Shown: positions 42,211 to 52,935, numbered from the stretch's first letter. The stretch: 64,000 bases of DNA from Bacillota bacterium (GCA_017416795.1 JAFQBD010000066.1:1-64000), one strand, 5' to 3'. Notes: generated by a model not told the origin, from the sequence alone. Numbers and translations are program-made.

Positions 42211-42243
42211 CCAATAAAAATGATTGTCAACCATTGTTGACAA
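42204..42243. promoter_or_regulatory. TTGTCAACC repeats between divergent promoters
   Basis: TTGTCAACCA occurs at 42204 and 42224 (20 bp apart) and the second copy forms the palindrome TTGTCAAC-CATT-GTTGACAA (42224-42243). The repeats overlap the -35 boxes of birA and of the exporter operon. The half-site is close to BirA operator arms, but the spacing is not the usual 14-16 bp. Confidence 0.5.
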
Positions 42244-42265
42244 CAGTTAACTGCAGGTCTAAAAT
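42237..42265 (+). promoter_or_regulatory. Promoter of the ABC exporter operon
   Basis: TTGACA (42237-42242) and TAAAAT (42260-42265), 17-bp spacing; the -35 box lies in the palindrome described at 42204-42243. Confidence 0.7.
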
Positions 42266-42298
42266 AATTGAGGTAATAGTTAAAAAGGGGAAATTTTA

Positions 42299-44086
42299 AT
42301 GAAAACAGTATTGAAGTACTACAAACCATATGTCCCTTATATCATATTCATCGTTTTGTTCTTGTTCGGGCAGGCCATGTGTGAACTTGCGCTGCCTGCA
42401 TACATGTCAGACATAATAGATGAGGGGATAGTCAAAGGCGATATGCCGTATATCTGGCGTACCGGTGCCATTATGATAGTCATATCTGTGGGTACGCTGG
42501 CATTCGCTATGGCAGGAGATTTTCTGGCGGCAAGGACTGCGGCGAAATCTTCCAGAGATATCAGACATGCACTTTTCAACAAGGTGACAAATTTCTCTGC
42601 TGCCGAGCTGGAAGAATTCTCGACAGCATCGTTGATAACAAGATCGACAAACGATGTGCAGACTGTACAGCAGACTACGGTCATGCTGCTGAGGATGGCG
42701 ATATTCGCACCTTGCATGGGCATAGGCTCCGTAGTAAGAGCCCTGCAGACAAGTGTATCGTTATCATGGACAGTAGGTATCGCTCTGGGTGCCATAGTCA
42801 TCATCATGGCCGGCTCATTCTTCCTGGTACTGCCGAAGTTCAAGGTGCTGCAGCAGAAGCTTGACAGAATGAACCTCATCATGAAAGAAAGACTTTCAGG
42901 CATGCTGGTAATAAGGGCATTCACCACAGAAAAGCACGAACAGAAGAGATTCGATATCGCCAACTGGGATCTGACAAAGCTCAACTTATTCGTCAACAAA
43001 GCCATGTCATTCATGATGCCGCTGCTGATGTTCGTTATGAACGGAGTAGGCATACTCATCGTATGGGCAGGGGCACATCTCATAGAAGCTGATAAACTGA
43101 TGGTAGGTGACATGCTGGCATATCTTCAGTATGCGATGCACGTTATCATGTCCTTCCTGTTCGTAACGATGATCTTCATCATGATACCTAGAGCAGCAGT
43201 ATCAGCTCAGCGTATAGGTGCGGTACTTGATGTAGAACCAACGATCACCGATCCGGCGGAGCCGGCAGCTTTCGGCGAAGCCGAAAATGCAAAGGGCACG
43301 CAGTGCGAAGAGAAGGCCTGCGGCATGCCGAGAGGCCTTGTGGAGTTCAAAAATGTGAGCTTTGCATATCCTGATGCAGAAGAAAAAACTCTTGAAGATA
43401 TCAGCTTCATCGCAGAGCCGGGCAAGACTACAGCCATAATCGGAGGTACCGGCAGCGGTAAGTCCAGCCTCATCAAGCTGATACCGAGATTTTATGATGC
43501 TTCGGAAGGGCAGGTGCTGGTGGACGGTGTCGATATCAGAGATATCACTCAGCACGATTTGAGACAGCAGATAGGATATATCCCGCAGAAAGGCGTGCTG
43601 TTTTCGGGGACTATAGCGAGCAACCTGCAGTACGGCGATTCTGATGCGACAGAAACAGACATGATGGAAGCTCTGGAAACTGCGCAGGCAACTGCCTTCA
43701 TCGCAGAGAAGGCTAACGGTCTTGATGAAGAGATCGCCCAGGGCGGAACTAATGTATCAGGCGGTCAGAAACAGAGGCTCAGCATAGCCAGAGCTCTTGT
43801 GAAAAAACCTAAAATATATATTTTTGATGACAGCTTCTCTGCTCTTGACTTCAAGACGGATAAGGCGCTTCGTGCTGCCCTTAAAGAAAAGGTGGGCGAC
43901 AGCACGCTGATCATCGTTGCGCAGAGAATAAATACCATAATGGACGCAGAGCAGATCCTGGTGCTGGAAGACGGTAAGCTTGCCGGCAAGGGGACTCACG
44001 ATGAACTTATGGAAACATGTGAGGTATATAAGGAAATAGCTCTCTCACAATTGAGCGAAGAAGAACTGGAAAGGGGGCGTAAATAA
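42299..44086 (+). CDS. Heterodimeric ABC exporter, subunit with degenerate catalytic site
   Basis: A 595-residue half transporter: six-helix membrane domain, then an ATPase with Walker A GGTGSGKSS, signature NVSGGQKQR and Walker B IYIFDDSFSALD. The catalytic glutamate after Walker B is Asp here, as in the non-hydrolysing site of LmrCD/BmrCD-type pairs, while its signature motif is intact. It overlaps the partner gene by one base (TAATG). The pair probably exports drugs, lipids or peptides; the cargo cannot be read. Confidence 0.92.
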   Translation: MKTVLKYYKPYVPYIIFIVLFLFGQAMCELALPAYMSDIIDEGIVKGDMPYIWRTGAIMIVISVGTLAFAMAGDFLAARTAAKSSRDIRHALFNKVTNFSAAELEEFSTASLITRSTNDVQTVQQTTVMLLRMAIFAPCMGIGSVVRALQTSVSLSWTVGIALGAIVIIMAGSFFLVLPKFKVLQQKLDRMNLIMKERLSGMLVIRAFTTEKHEQKRFDIANWDLTKLNLFVNKAMSFMMPLLMFVMNGVGILIVWAGAHLIEADKLMVGDMLAYLQYAMHVIMSFLFVTMIFIMIPRAAVSAQRIGAVLDVEPTITDPAEPAAFGEAENAKGTQCEEKACGMPRGLVEFKNVSFAYPDAEEKTLEDISFIAEPGKTTAIIGGTGSGKSSLIKLIPRFYDASEGQVLVDGVDIRDITQHDLRQQIGYIPQKGVLFSGTIASNLQYGDSDATETDMMEALETAQATAFIAEKANGLDEEIAQGGTNVSGGQKQRLSIARALVKKPKIYIFDDSFSALDFKTDKALRAALKEKVGDSTLIIVAQRINTIMDAEQILVLEDGKLAGKGTHDELMETCEVYKEIALSQLSEEELERGRK

Positions 44087-45888
44087 TGGCTAAAATGCGA
44101 AAGAAAGATATGATGCCTCCGCAGAAGGCGAAGGATTTCGCAGGGACCATGAAGACGCTGCTTTCCTATCTGAAACCGTATAGGATCAAACTCTTCATCG
44201 TGTTCCTGTTCTCCATCCTGAGCACTCTCTTTTCGATCATATCGCCGGCAGTTCTCGGAGCTGCGACAGATAAGGTGGTGGAAGGACTTAGAAGCGTTAC
44301 GGGAATAGACTTCAGCGGCCTTCTTTATATATTGATGGCGCTGCTGGCTATGTACCTGCTGAGCCTGGCTTTCGGAGTCATCCAGAGCTGGATCATGGCA
44401 GACGTTTCCCAGAAGGTCATATATACTCTCCGTGACAAGATGAGTACTAAACTTGACAGACTGCCGCTGAAATATTTTGACACTAAAACTCACGGCGAGT
44501 TCCAGAGTCGTATGGTAAACGATATAGAAACTGTTAACCAGACATTGTCCAACAGCTTGACTGCGACCATAAGCAGTATCACGACAGTTTTAGGAACTCT
44601 GATCATGATGCTGAAGATAAGCTGGCTCATGACACTGGTGGCCCTCATCAGCATGCCGCTTTCAATGATCGTGATAAAGTTCTTCGTCAGCAAGTCGCAG
44701 GGACATTTCAAGAACCAGCAGAAGTATCTCGGTCTTGTCAACGGTCATGTGGAAGAAATGTATTCCGGTCATGATATCGTCAAAGCTTTTAACAGAGAAG
44801 AAGAATCCGAAAAAGTCTTCACAGAATATAACGACAAACTGTATGAAGCTGCGTGGAAATCACAGTTCATATCAGGTATCATGCGTCCTATGACTATCAT
44901 GATAGGTAACCTGGCGTATGTGGCAGTCTGCATCATGGGAGGATATCTGGCCATCAACGGCAGAGTGTCTATCGGCGATATACAGGCGTTTATACAGTAC
45001 GTTCGTAACTTCAACCATCCTGTATCACAGCTCGCTTCCATCGTTAACCAGCTCCAGTCGACGGCTGCAGCGGCAGAGCGTATCTTCGAGCTGATCGAGG
45101 AAGAAGAGGAAGTGGACCTTGATAAAGCGCCTGCGGCGCATATAGATGCCGATAATGCAAAAGGTCACGTTTCCTTCGAGCATGTGAGCTTCGGTTATAA
45201 GAAGGATGAGCCTGTCATCAAGGATTTCTCATTTGATGCCAAGCCGGGTCAGAGAGTTGCCATCGTAGGCCATACTGGTGCAGGCAAGACAACCATCGTC
45301 AAGCTGCTCATGAGATTTTATGAACTGGACGGCGGAAAGATATTGATAGACGATACAGATATCACAGATCTTTCGAGAGAGAATCTGCGTGAACTGTTCG
45401 GCATGGTCCTTCAGGACACATGGCTGTACAATGATACTATAAGGGAAAATATCAGATACGGTAATTGCGAGGCGACTGACGAAGAGATAGAGGCGGCGGC
45501 ATATGCAGCACATATCCACCATTTCATCAAGACACAGCCAAAAGGCTATGATATGGAGATAAATGAAGAGGCATCAAACATATCAGCAGGTCAGAAACAG
45601 CTGCTGACCATCGCCAGAGCATTCCTGGCAGATGCGCCTATCTTGATACTGGATGAAGCGACCAGCTCCGTAGATACGAGAACAGAATCGCTGATACAGA
45701 AGGCAATGGCGAACCTGATGCACGGCAGGACCAGTTTCATCATCGCCCATAGACTATCTACGATAAAAGATGCCGACCACATCCTCGTTATGGATCACGG
45801 CGACATCATCGAGCAGGGAAATCATGAAGAATTGCTGGCACGCGGGGGCGTGTACGAGAAGCTTTACAACAGCCAGTTCGCTAAATAA
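44086..45888 (+). CDS. Heterodimeric ABC exporter, catalytic subunit
   Basis: A 600-residue half transporter with Walker A GHTGAGKTT, Walker B ILILDEATSSVD (catalytic Glu present), switch His in IIAHRLSTIKDADH and an altered signature NISAGQKQL. Complementary defects in the two subunits mean one intact composite ATP site, the hallmark of asymmetric exporters. Translation is coupled to the upstream subunit. A terminator follows. Confidence 0.92.
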   Translation: MAKMRKKDMMPPQKAKDFAGTMKTLLSYLKPYRIKLFIVFLFSILSTLFSIISPAVLGAATDKVVEGLRSVTGIDFSGLLYILMALLAMYLLSLAFGVIQSWIMADVSQKVIYTLRDKMSTKLDRLPLKYFDTKTHGEFQSRMVNDIETVNQTLSNSLTATISSITTVLGTLIMMLKISWLMTLVALISMPLSMIVIKFFVSKSQGHFKNQQKYLGLVNGHVEEMYSGHDIVKAFNREEESEKVFTEYNDKLYEAAWKSQFISGIMRPMTIMIGNLAYVAVCIMGGYLAINGRVSIGDIQAFIQYVRNFNHPVSQLASIVNQLQSTAAAAERIFELIEEEEEVDLDKAPAAHIDADNAKGHVSFEHVSFGYKKDEPVIKDFSFDAKPGQRVAIVGHTGAGKTTIVKLLMRFYELDGGKILIDDTDITDLSRENLRELFGMVLQDTWLYNDTIRENIRYGNCEATDEEIEAAAYAAHIHHFIKTQPKGYDMEINEEASNISAGQKQLLTIARAFLADAPILILDEATSSVDTRTESLIQKAMANLMHGRTSFIIAHRLSTIKDADHILVMDHGDIIEQGNHEELLARGGVYEKLYNSQFAK

Positions 45889-45901
45889 CATTACAAACTT
45901 G

Positions 45902-45951
45902 CACCACTTAAGATGGTTGATTTAACAACCTTGCTTAGGTGGTGTTTTTAT
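45902..45951 (+). terminator. Terminator of the ABC exporter operon
   Basis: CACCACTTAAG and CTTAGGTGGTG with an inner GGTTG/CAACC stem, then TTTTT. Confidence 0.85.
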
Positions 45952-46005
45952 TGCTGTAAATACAATTATTATACAGCTGTCTTGTCACTTTTTAAGGCTA
46001 AACCA

Positions 46006-46034
46006 TTGAAAACAAAATAGAGTAGGAGTACAAT
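46006..46034 (+). promoter_or_regulatory. Promoter of the protease-scaffold operon
   Basis: TTGAAA (46006-46011) and TACAAT (46029-46034), 17-bp spacing, 44 bases before the protease gene. Confidence 0.65.
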
Positions 46035-46052
46035 TCAAATCATATAGAATTG
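46031..46052. promoter_or_regulatory. Inverted repeat at the start of the protease transcript
   Basis: CAATTC (46031-46036) and GAATTG (46047-46052) overlap the -10 box and expected start site; a possible operator. Confidence 0.3.
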
Positions 46053-46077
46053 TTTTCTAATATGAAGGAGAAGTAAC

Positions 46078-49000
46078 ATGAAACGTAGAGGAATCGCAGT
46101 ATTAGTATTGAGCATCTGCGTGGTGGCGATAGCCGCTTTTGGTCTCTGGTCAGCAAGTGATCAGACTTTGAATGCAGACAATGGCTCGACTACTAAATGG
46201 GTGACAGGCTCAACGCCTGAATCAGAAGCACGTGCTGCTGAAGAAGCACAGGGAAGTGACGATATAGTCACTATGCTGATGGATCAGCAGAAAAAGAATG
46301 AAGATATTGCTAAGAAGACTAATAAGAAGGACACTTCCAAGAAGTCTAACGATAAAAAAGACAATATCATAGAAGAAACAAAGGAAGATCAGAAAGATCC
46401 TGAGAAACCTTTTGATCAGGAGCATGCTGAATTGATGGATCAAGTTGAATATTCAGCAGAGACTCTGATGCTCAAGTTCAAGAAGCCTTTTGATGGAAAG
46501 GTCAATTCTGAGCTTGAAAGAGCAGGCGTTGCTAAGCTGGATGTTCTCTTCGAAATGGAAGATCACATTTGGTACACAGCATACCTTAAGAAGACAGCTG
46601 ACGTAGATAAGACTCTTGAAAATGTTAGAGAATTCAAGAAGGTTGCTGTAGCAGAATATAACTTTAAGTATGAGACTACTGCAGCTGAGTCTTTTGATGC
46701 TGCGGTAGGACCTAATCCGGGATCAGGTGAACAGCATCACCATAAGATGTGCGGCATTAAAGATGCATGGAAAAAGGTCGAAAAAGATAAGGGCTGTGGC
46801 GGCGGCAGCAGCAATGTTGTAGTGGCTGTAATCGATACAGGCGTAGACTATAACCACGAAGACCTGAAAGCCAACATGTGGTACAACTCCAAAGAAATTC
46901 CTAATAATAACATCGATGATGACGGTAATGGATACGTGGACGACTATTATGGTGTCGATATGACGGCTGATGATGGTCTTGCTGATTGGGAAAAATTCAA
47001 TGGATCCGGTATGGACGATAACGGTCACGGAACCCATGTAGCAGGTATTATCGCTGCATCAAACAACAAGACAGGTGTTGTAGGTATCGCATATAATACT
47101 AAGATCATGGCAATCAAGGCAGGCGATGCATCTGGATACTTCATGCAGAGTAATATTGCAGAAGCAATTCTCTATGCTTATGACAATGGAGCGGATGTTA
47201 TAAACATGTCATTCGGAGGAAGCGCCAGCTCTATAGCAGTACAGGATGCATTGGCTACTGCTTATTCAAGATGTACACTTGTAGCTTCAGCAGGGAATGA
47301 TGGGAAGCCAAATGAGTCCACAGATTACTATAAATTCCAACCTGATTATATGCCAAGTTATCCGGCAGCATTAAGCTATGTACTTGGTGTAATGAGTGTG
47401 GATCAAAACAATGTAGAAGCATCATTTACTAATTGGGACGCTAAACTCTACAATTCATATGAATATGAAGTATATGCACCGGGTGGTCAGATATATAGTA
47501 CTATTCCGGGAGATCGTTATGCCAAGATGAGTGGTACATCTATGGCGGCACCTGTAGTTTCTGCACAGGCAGCTATTCTTAGAAGTTACTACGAAGATAC
47601 TAATACATATCCTACTAAATTTATCTATGGACAGATCGTAGGGACTGCAGAAGATAAGGTGCAGTGTATCAATCCTGCAAAGCATACAGTTAATGGTATG
47701 CCACATAATATACCCGGTGTAGTTAATTTCTATGACTCTATCACAGAACTTCCTACACCTGATATCGGTATGAGTGACTATACTTTATTCGATGCTGAAG
47801 AATTTGTTGCAGATACTAAAGGTATCACAAAAGGCAAGGTTGATAAGAATAATGGAGACGGTATCATCGATGCAGGTGAAACTATTGCGCTCGGATTTAC
47901 TCTGAAAAACAGATGGGGAATGAGCAAAGATACCGTAGTGTCTATAGATGCGACTAATGAAGCTGGAGTTAAAAATCCTTATGTTACTTTTCTGAATAAC
48001 GATATAAATTATAAATCTATCGGTACATACTCTGAATCTGATAGTGGAAAGCTGTACTCAGAAGACGGAGAAATGTGGAACGGATGGGAAAAGCCATTTT
48101 ATATCAAGATTGCTGACAATTGTCCTAACGATTACAGCGTTACTTTGAATGTGACTATCACATACAAGAATGGATTGAATGAAAGTGATACGACAGTATA
48201 CGAAGATGAAGCTACAATTCTTCTCACAGTAAGACGTGGGGTAGAACTTCCTAATATTATCGACAAAGACACAACGTTAACTAAGGAAAATTATTATATC
48301 ATTCCTAATGCCATGACTGTTATGGAAGGAGCAACTCTGCGTATCGAAGAAGGTACTCAAATACAGTTTTGGTGCAGCGATCCACAGGATTCATATGCAG
48401 ATACAGCTATCGCATATCTGAAGGTGAACGGAAAACTGATATGTGAAGGTACTGAAGAAGAGCCTATTAAAATGTTCCCAAGTGGATGGATGGATAGATA
48501 TGTGGTTCGTATTTATACAGCTGGAGATGGCTATGCTTCGATGAAGTATACAAATGTTGTTAACCCTTATTTATACATAGACTATGCTGAAAACTGCGAA
48601 TTCACTCAGAATTATAAAGAATATTTGATGTTTAGAAGTCTTTCAAATGGAACTGTTGAAACTCAGTGGCTTCATGGTGCTGCTGAAATTAAAAATGCAA
48701 AAGAATGTGCTTTTTACAAATTAGGCGGTTCAGATAAATACGCACATTACGAGGTGAATGGTAACACATATGAAAGATGCATTTTTGTTGATTGCATGAT
48801 TAGGTATCATCAAATGAGTATGGTGGATTGTGTTTTCTACGGAAACAATAATTATTGGGATAATAAGCAAGCTGGTGGAACAAGCACATTTAATATTAAT
48901 AAAATAGAAGACCAATTAGAAATAGAAAAAGTATTTACTAATAAAGAAACAGGAACAAATTATATTACAATAAGGAATAGCACAAATACTTCTAAAGAGG

Positions 49001-52000
49001 ATGGTAGTAAATGGAGTTCCCATATAAAAGATATAGACAAATCGTATATCAAATCCTATGCACGATTTGCGGAAAAATTGGGAGGAAATATTGTAGCATT
49101 GAATTCTTTGGAAGAATATAATTTTATTTATAATAATTTGGACCTTGGATCAGATGTTTATCAATGCGGAATAATTAAAGATGTTAATTCTGGTAAGATA
49201 TTGAATTATGATGGTAGTGAAATTGTTGCTGAAATACCAGTAATTGATGATGGCATTGAAAAGTATGGATATATTGATAATGGCGGAATTCACTTTAATG
49301 CTAAAGAATATAGGCATTTTGAAAAGTATATTCTAGAAATCCCTGGTGAAGTCTACATTTCTGATATTCAGTTAGAAGATTATGTTGTTAATATGGATAC
49401 AACAGAAAAATATCAGATTGAAGCTACTGTAACACCGACAACAGCTGATGTTACTGAGCTTATTTATGAATCTCAGGATGAGGCTGTTGTTGTAGTTGAT
49501 GAAAATGGTCTGGTAACACCGGTTGGTCAGGGTTGCACAGATATTCGTGTTTATGCGCCTGACAGAGCTGTATATAACTATGTGACTATCAATGTGGCAG
49601 AAGAAGTGATCCCTACAGATATCAAAGCTAAGAAGGAAGAAATAACTCTTGCAGTAGGAGGAACTAAGAGAGTGGGTGTTGACTTCACTCCGGCAGATGC
49701 TACTAAGAAAGCACTTACATATAAAAGTTCAGATACAAAGGTTGCAACTGTTAATGATCGTGGTGTTATCAAGGCAGAATCTGTTGGCGAAGCCACTATT
49801 ACAATAACTGGCTATGAAGGCATTACTACTGCCGTTAAAGTAAATTGTGTTGTGCCTGCAGAATCGATAACATTTGAAGAGGCTGTTTATGTAACAACTT
49901 TGACTAAAGAAGATGGTACGGATTTTTATCCTGTAATTTCACCTGTGGATTCAACGCAGTCAGAAATCAAGTGGACATCTTCAAACCCTGAAGTTTGTTA
50001 TGTGGATGAAAATGGAAAATTAGTTAAACTCAAAGAAGGTACTGCCGGATTAAAAGCAGAGCTGGTCGGAACAGAGTTTTCAGCTATAGTTACTGTTGCA
50101 ATTTCAGAAAACAGAACGCCTACTAACGTAATAAAGATGGCTTCATATGATTCAAATAGATTTGCGCTACTTGAATCAGGAAATCTATGGGTATGGGGAA
50201 ATAGATATAAAAATCCTGAACAAATTCCTGTAGAAAAAGTAAAAGATTTTATGGTATTTGGAGGACAGCTATATATTTTAGATTCTTCAGGAAATGTAAA
50301 TAGCTATTATGCTCCATATAAGGAGTGGGGTTATGATTATGCAAATGCATATAAAGACACAGAAAGTGTAATAGAAAATGTTATATCATTAACGTCTAAT
50401 GAGAGAATTAACGATTCATTTTATGCAATTACAGAAGAGGGAGCTGTTTGGGCATGGGGTCAAAACGGTTTAGGACAATTGGGCGATGGAACGAAGACTT
50501 ATGCATCGTTTGATTCCCCTGTGCAGGTAGACATAAATGTTCCTGTAAAGAAGGTTATTAATGCAGTCGGAACTACGCTATTATTAACAGAAAACGGTCA
50601 TTTGTATGCGACAGGACACAACTCTGTCTCGGCAAAAAAGATTTATGAATCTGTTAAGGATGTGTACCATGATAATTATGATACTTGGCGAGTTTATATA
50701 GACTTTGGCAACAAGTGTATAAATTGGTATGCTGATACATGGCAAGAATTAGACATAATAACTAAAGCACATGAAACCGAAAAGCGATCGTATCATTATA
50801 CTTATATTAATAATGGAAAAGTCTATATTAAAGAATATAACTACGGTGGCTATAGCTTTGGAAATGAGTATGCAGAGCTAGAAAAGATTGTAGATGCACA
50901 GCAGGTATACGACTTTGGAAAGAATGTATACGTGCAGACAACTGACGGCAGATTTTATGCGGTAGGCTCTGGCAACAACTGGGGTTTAGGTAATGGTTCC
51001 GAGAAAGATACATCTGTTCCAGTTAGAGTATACTTTGGGCTGACCGATAACGTAGATGGTCTTGTATTACAGGGATGGAATGCAGCTACGGATGATAGTG
51101 GCAGGAACATCATTGCAGAGAATAGTATTGTTTTAGACTATAATCAAATGCTGGAAAAGGGCACATATTATGGCCAAATAAAACTTCAGGATAGCAAAGA
51201 AAAATCATTAACATTATCAAAAACATTAGAATTAGATAAGCTTACAATTGTTCCTACAACAAAAATGGTAGTGGGTGAAACCTATACTCTCACAATTCCG
51301 GAAGGTGCGCTTGCTGAGCGCGTAGGTTCTGTCAACGAAGCAACAACGCTTACATTTATATATAAGGGAGAAGGTTCAATAGAGACAGATGAAAGCAATG
51401 GCTCGGAATCTGGTGAAGAAGGCGATTCATCAAATGATGATGAAGTAATTGAAGATGCAAAAGTAACTCATGATACAGTTATAGACAAAGATAAGTTGGC
51501 GACTCGTGACAAGTGGACTGAAGCAACTATTACTGACGAATGGGAAAAGTTTGTTGAAGGTGGGCATAACACTAGATTCTACAGCAACGTTATTCTTAAT
51601 AGACTCAATGATGATGATACATCAACATGGCTTAGAATAACAGCACCTGAATCAGGCGAATATCAGACCATAGGACTTGGTGGCAATTACTGGGGAACTA
51701 CCAACAAGAAGCTCGTAGATAAGCAAATTCTTGATTATGATGACTTCGGAAGCCTCGCTGACATCAATGAAGGTGAAATCCTGACAGAAGCGCCTTCCAA
51801 TACTTATCCGTTTGTAGTCGATGCATATCTCGAGCTTAAGGGTGAGAAGACAGATACAGTTGGCAATGATTTAGTTACATTCGTCGTAGATTTCAATCGT
51901 GCGATGGATACTTCAATCGACTTGAGTGTACAGTTCGGCAGTGCATATCCATATGCGGACTACACTGTTGAGGGTGAATGGGCTACTGATAAGCAGTGGA

Positions 52001-52935
52001 GGGGCACTATGCAACTCACCACTATAATTGAAAACGGTTACCAGTACTGGTCCGTATCAAACGGTAAGGCTGCAGGCACATCGCTGAAGCTTTACAAAGA
52101 CTGGGGTAGATTCCCATTCATGATCGATACTTCTGCAGCCCAGTCACTGTTGATGGATGGTGAAGCTACAGAAACAGGAATCAAGCTGACATGGGAGCAG
52201 GATGACTTTGAAACATTAGCAGGATACAATGTATATCGTTCTGAGGAAGAAGACGGACAGTATAAGAAGTTAAATACTACCGTTATTCCGGCAGATACTA
52301 AGGAATGGTTCGACGATACCGTTATGCCGGGACAGAAGTACTACTATAACTTCACAGTAGTTCAGACCGACCTTACTGAATCAGAACCTTCAGGCAAGGT
52401 GATTATCACTGCGATGGATACAATGTCACCTGGAATCTACCATGACCCTGTATTCCACGCATTTACAGGAAGCAACCTTGTTATTTCAGCAGTAGTACAT
52501 GATAATGTTAAAGTTGACAATGCTACTCTGTACTATAGAACTAAAGGCGAAACAGAGTGGAAGTCAAAAGAAATGACTAATAATAACGATAAGTATTCAG
52601 CAGTTATTAGTGCGTCAGAAGTTACTGTCGATGGTATCGAATACTATATCGAAGCTACAGATGGCATTTCAACCACTAGAAAGGGTACCGCCAAAACTCC
52701 TATTGAAGTTGCAGTGCAGGTGGCTGTATCTGCAAATGATAAGGGTGATGTTGATAGCAATGGAGCTGTAGAACTTAAAGATGCGATGATGGTACTTATG
52801 GCTATAAATGACAGATATAATATGACAGAAGAAGAGTTTGCAAGAGCTGACCTTGATGATAGTGGCGTACTCGAAGCCAAGGAAGCTCTAAGAATCCTCC
52901 AGTACGTTAACGGATCCATAGGAAGCATCCTGTAG
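46078..52935 (+). CDS. Giant secreted subtilisin-family (S8) protease with RCC1 repeats and C-terminal dockerin
   Basis: 2285 residues. Signal peptide (1-33); acidic/lysine-rich linker; propeptide-like region (about 120-205); S8 domain with triad Asp253 (AVIDTGVDYNHED), His317 (NGHGTHVAG) and Ser488 (GTSMAAPVV). Next come a beta-rich middle, a segment resembling a C-type lectin fold (about 1005-1090), three Big_2-like Ig domains (about 1091-1345), RCC1-type repeats (about 1360-1645: LESGNLWVWGN, EEGAVWAWGQNGLGQLGDG), an acidic serine linker (about 1765-1800) and a fibronectin III domain (about 2020-2115). A type I dockerin (about 2222-2285) closes the chain with two Ca-binding loops, DVDSNGAVELKD and DLDDSGVLEAKE. 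The last domain should bind the cohesin protein encoded 8 bases downstream. Parts of the middle (near 48840-49350 and 50130-51270) are visibly more AT-rich. Confidence 0.9.
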   Translation: MKRRGIAVLVLSICVVAIAAFGLWSASDQTLNADNGSTTKWVTGSTPESEARAAEEAQGSDDIVTMLMDQQKKNEDIAKKTNKKDTSKKSNDKKDNIIEETKEDQKDPEKPFDQEHAELMDQVEYSAETLMLKFKKPFDGKVNSELERAGVAKLDVLFEMEDHIWYTAYLKKTADVDKTLENVREFKKVAVAEYNFKYETTAAESFDAAVGPNPGSGEQHHHKMCGIKDAWKKVEKDKGCGGGSSNVVVAVIDTGVDYNHEDLKANMWYNSKEIPNNNIDDDGNGYVDDYYGVDMTADDGLADWEKFNGSGMDDNGHGTHVAGIIAASNNKTGVVGIAYNTKIMAIKAGDASGYFMQSNIAEAILYAYDNGADVINMSFGGSASSIAVQDALATAYSRCTLVASAGNDGKPNESTDYYKFQPDYMPSYPAALSYVLGVMSVDQNNVEASFTNWDAKLYNSYEYEVYAPGGQIYSTIPGDRYAKMSGTSMAAPVVSAQAAILRSYYEDTNTYPTKFIYGQIVGTAEDKVQCINPAKHTVNGMPHNIPGVVNFYDSITELPTPDIGMSDYTLFDAEEFVADTKGITKGKVDKNNGDGIIDAGETIALGFTLKNRWGMSKDTVVSIDATNEAGVKNPYVTFLNNDINYKSIGTYSESDSGKLYSEDGEMWNGWEKPFYIKIADNCPNDYSVTLNVTITYKNGLNESDTTVYEDEATILLTVRRGVELPNIIDKDTTLTKENYYIIPNAMTVMEGATLRIEEGTQIQFWCSDPQDSYADTAIAYLKVNGKLICEGTEEEPIKMFPSGWMDRYVVRIYTAGDGYASMKYTNVVNPYLYIDYAENCEFTQNYKEYLMFRSLSNGTVETQWLHGAAEIKNAKECAFYKLGGSDKYAHYEVNGNTYERCIFVDCMIRYHQMSMVDCVFYGNNNYWDNKQAGGTSTFNINKIEDQLEIEKVFTNKETGTNYITIRNSTNTSKEDGSKWSSHIKDIDKSYIKSYARFAEKLGGNIVALNSLEEYNFIYNNLDLGSDVYQCGIIKDVNSGKILNYDGSEIVAEIPVIDDGIEKYGYIDNGGIHFNAKEYRHFEKYILEIPGEVYISDIQLEDYVVNMDTTEKYQIEATVTPTTADVTELIYESQDEAVVVVDENGLVTPVGQGCTDIRVYAPDRAVYNYVTINVAEEVIPTDIKAKKEEITLAVGGTKRVGVDFTPADATKKALTYKSSDTKVATVNDRGVIKAESVGEATITITGYEGITTAVKVNCVVPAESITFEEAVYVTTLTKEDGTDFYPVISPVDSTQSEIKWTSSNPEVCYVDENGKLVKLKEGTAGLKAELVGTEFSAIVTVAISENRTPTNVIKMASYDSNRFALLESGNLWVWGNRYKNPEQIPVEKVKDFMVFGGQLYILDSSGNVNSYYAPYKEWGYDYANAYKDTESVIENVISLTSNERINDSFYAITEEGAVWAWGQNGLGQLGDGTKTYASFDSPVQVDINVPVKKVINAVGTTLLLTENGHLYATGHNSVSAKKIYESVKDVYHDNYDTWRVYIDFGNKCINWYADTWQELDIITKAHETEKRSYHYTYINNGKVYIKEYNYGGYSFGNEYAELEKIVDAQQVYDFGKNVYVQTTDGRFYAVGSGNNWGLGNGSEKDTSVPVRVYFGLTDNVDGLVLQGWNAATDDSGRNIIAENSIVLDYNQMLEKGTYYGQIKLQDSKEKSLTLSKTLELDKLTIVPTTKMVVGETYTLTIPEGALAERVGSVNEATTLTFIYKGEGSIETDESNGSESGEEGDSSNDDEVIEDAKVTHDTVIDKDKLATRDKWTEATITDEWEKFVEGGHNTRFYSNVILNRLNDDDTSTWLRITAPESGEYQTIGLGGNYWGTTNKKLVDKQILDYDDFGSLADINEGEILTEAPSNTYPFVVDAYLELKGEKTDTVGNDLVTFVVDFNRAMDTSIDLSVQFGSAYPYADYTVEGEWATDKQWRGTMQLTTIIENGYQYWSVSNGKAAGTSLKLYKDWGRFPFMIDTSAAQSLLMDGEATETGIKLTWEQDDFETLAGYNVYRSEEEDGQYKKLNTTVIPADTKEWFDDTVMPGQKYYYNFTVVQTDLTESEPSGKVIITAMDTMSPGIYHDPVFHAFTGSNLVISAVVHDNVKVDNATLYYRTKGETEWKSKEMTNNNDKYSAVISASEVTVDGIEYYIEATDGISTTRKGTAKTPIEVAVQVAVSANDKGDVDSNGAVELKDAMMVLMAINDRYNMTEEEFARADLDDSGVLEAKEALRILQYVNGSIGSIL

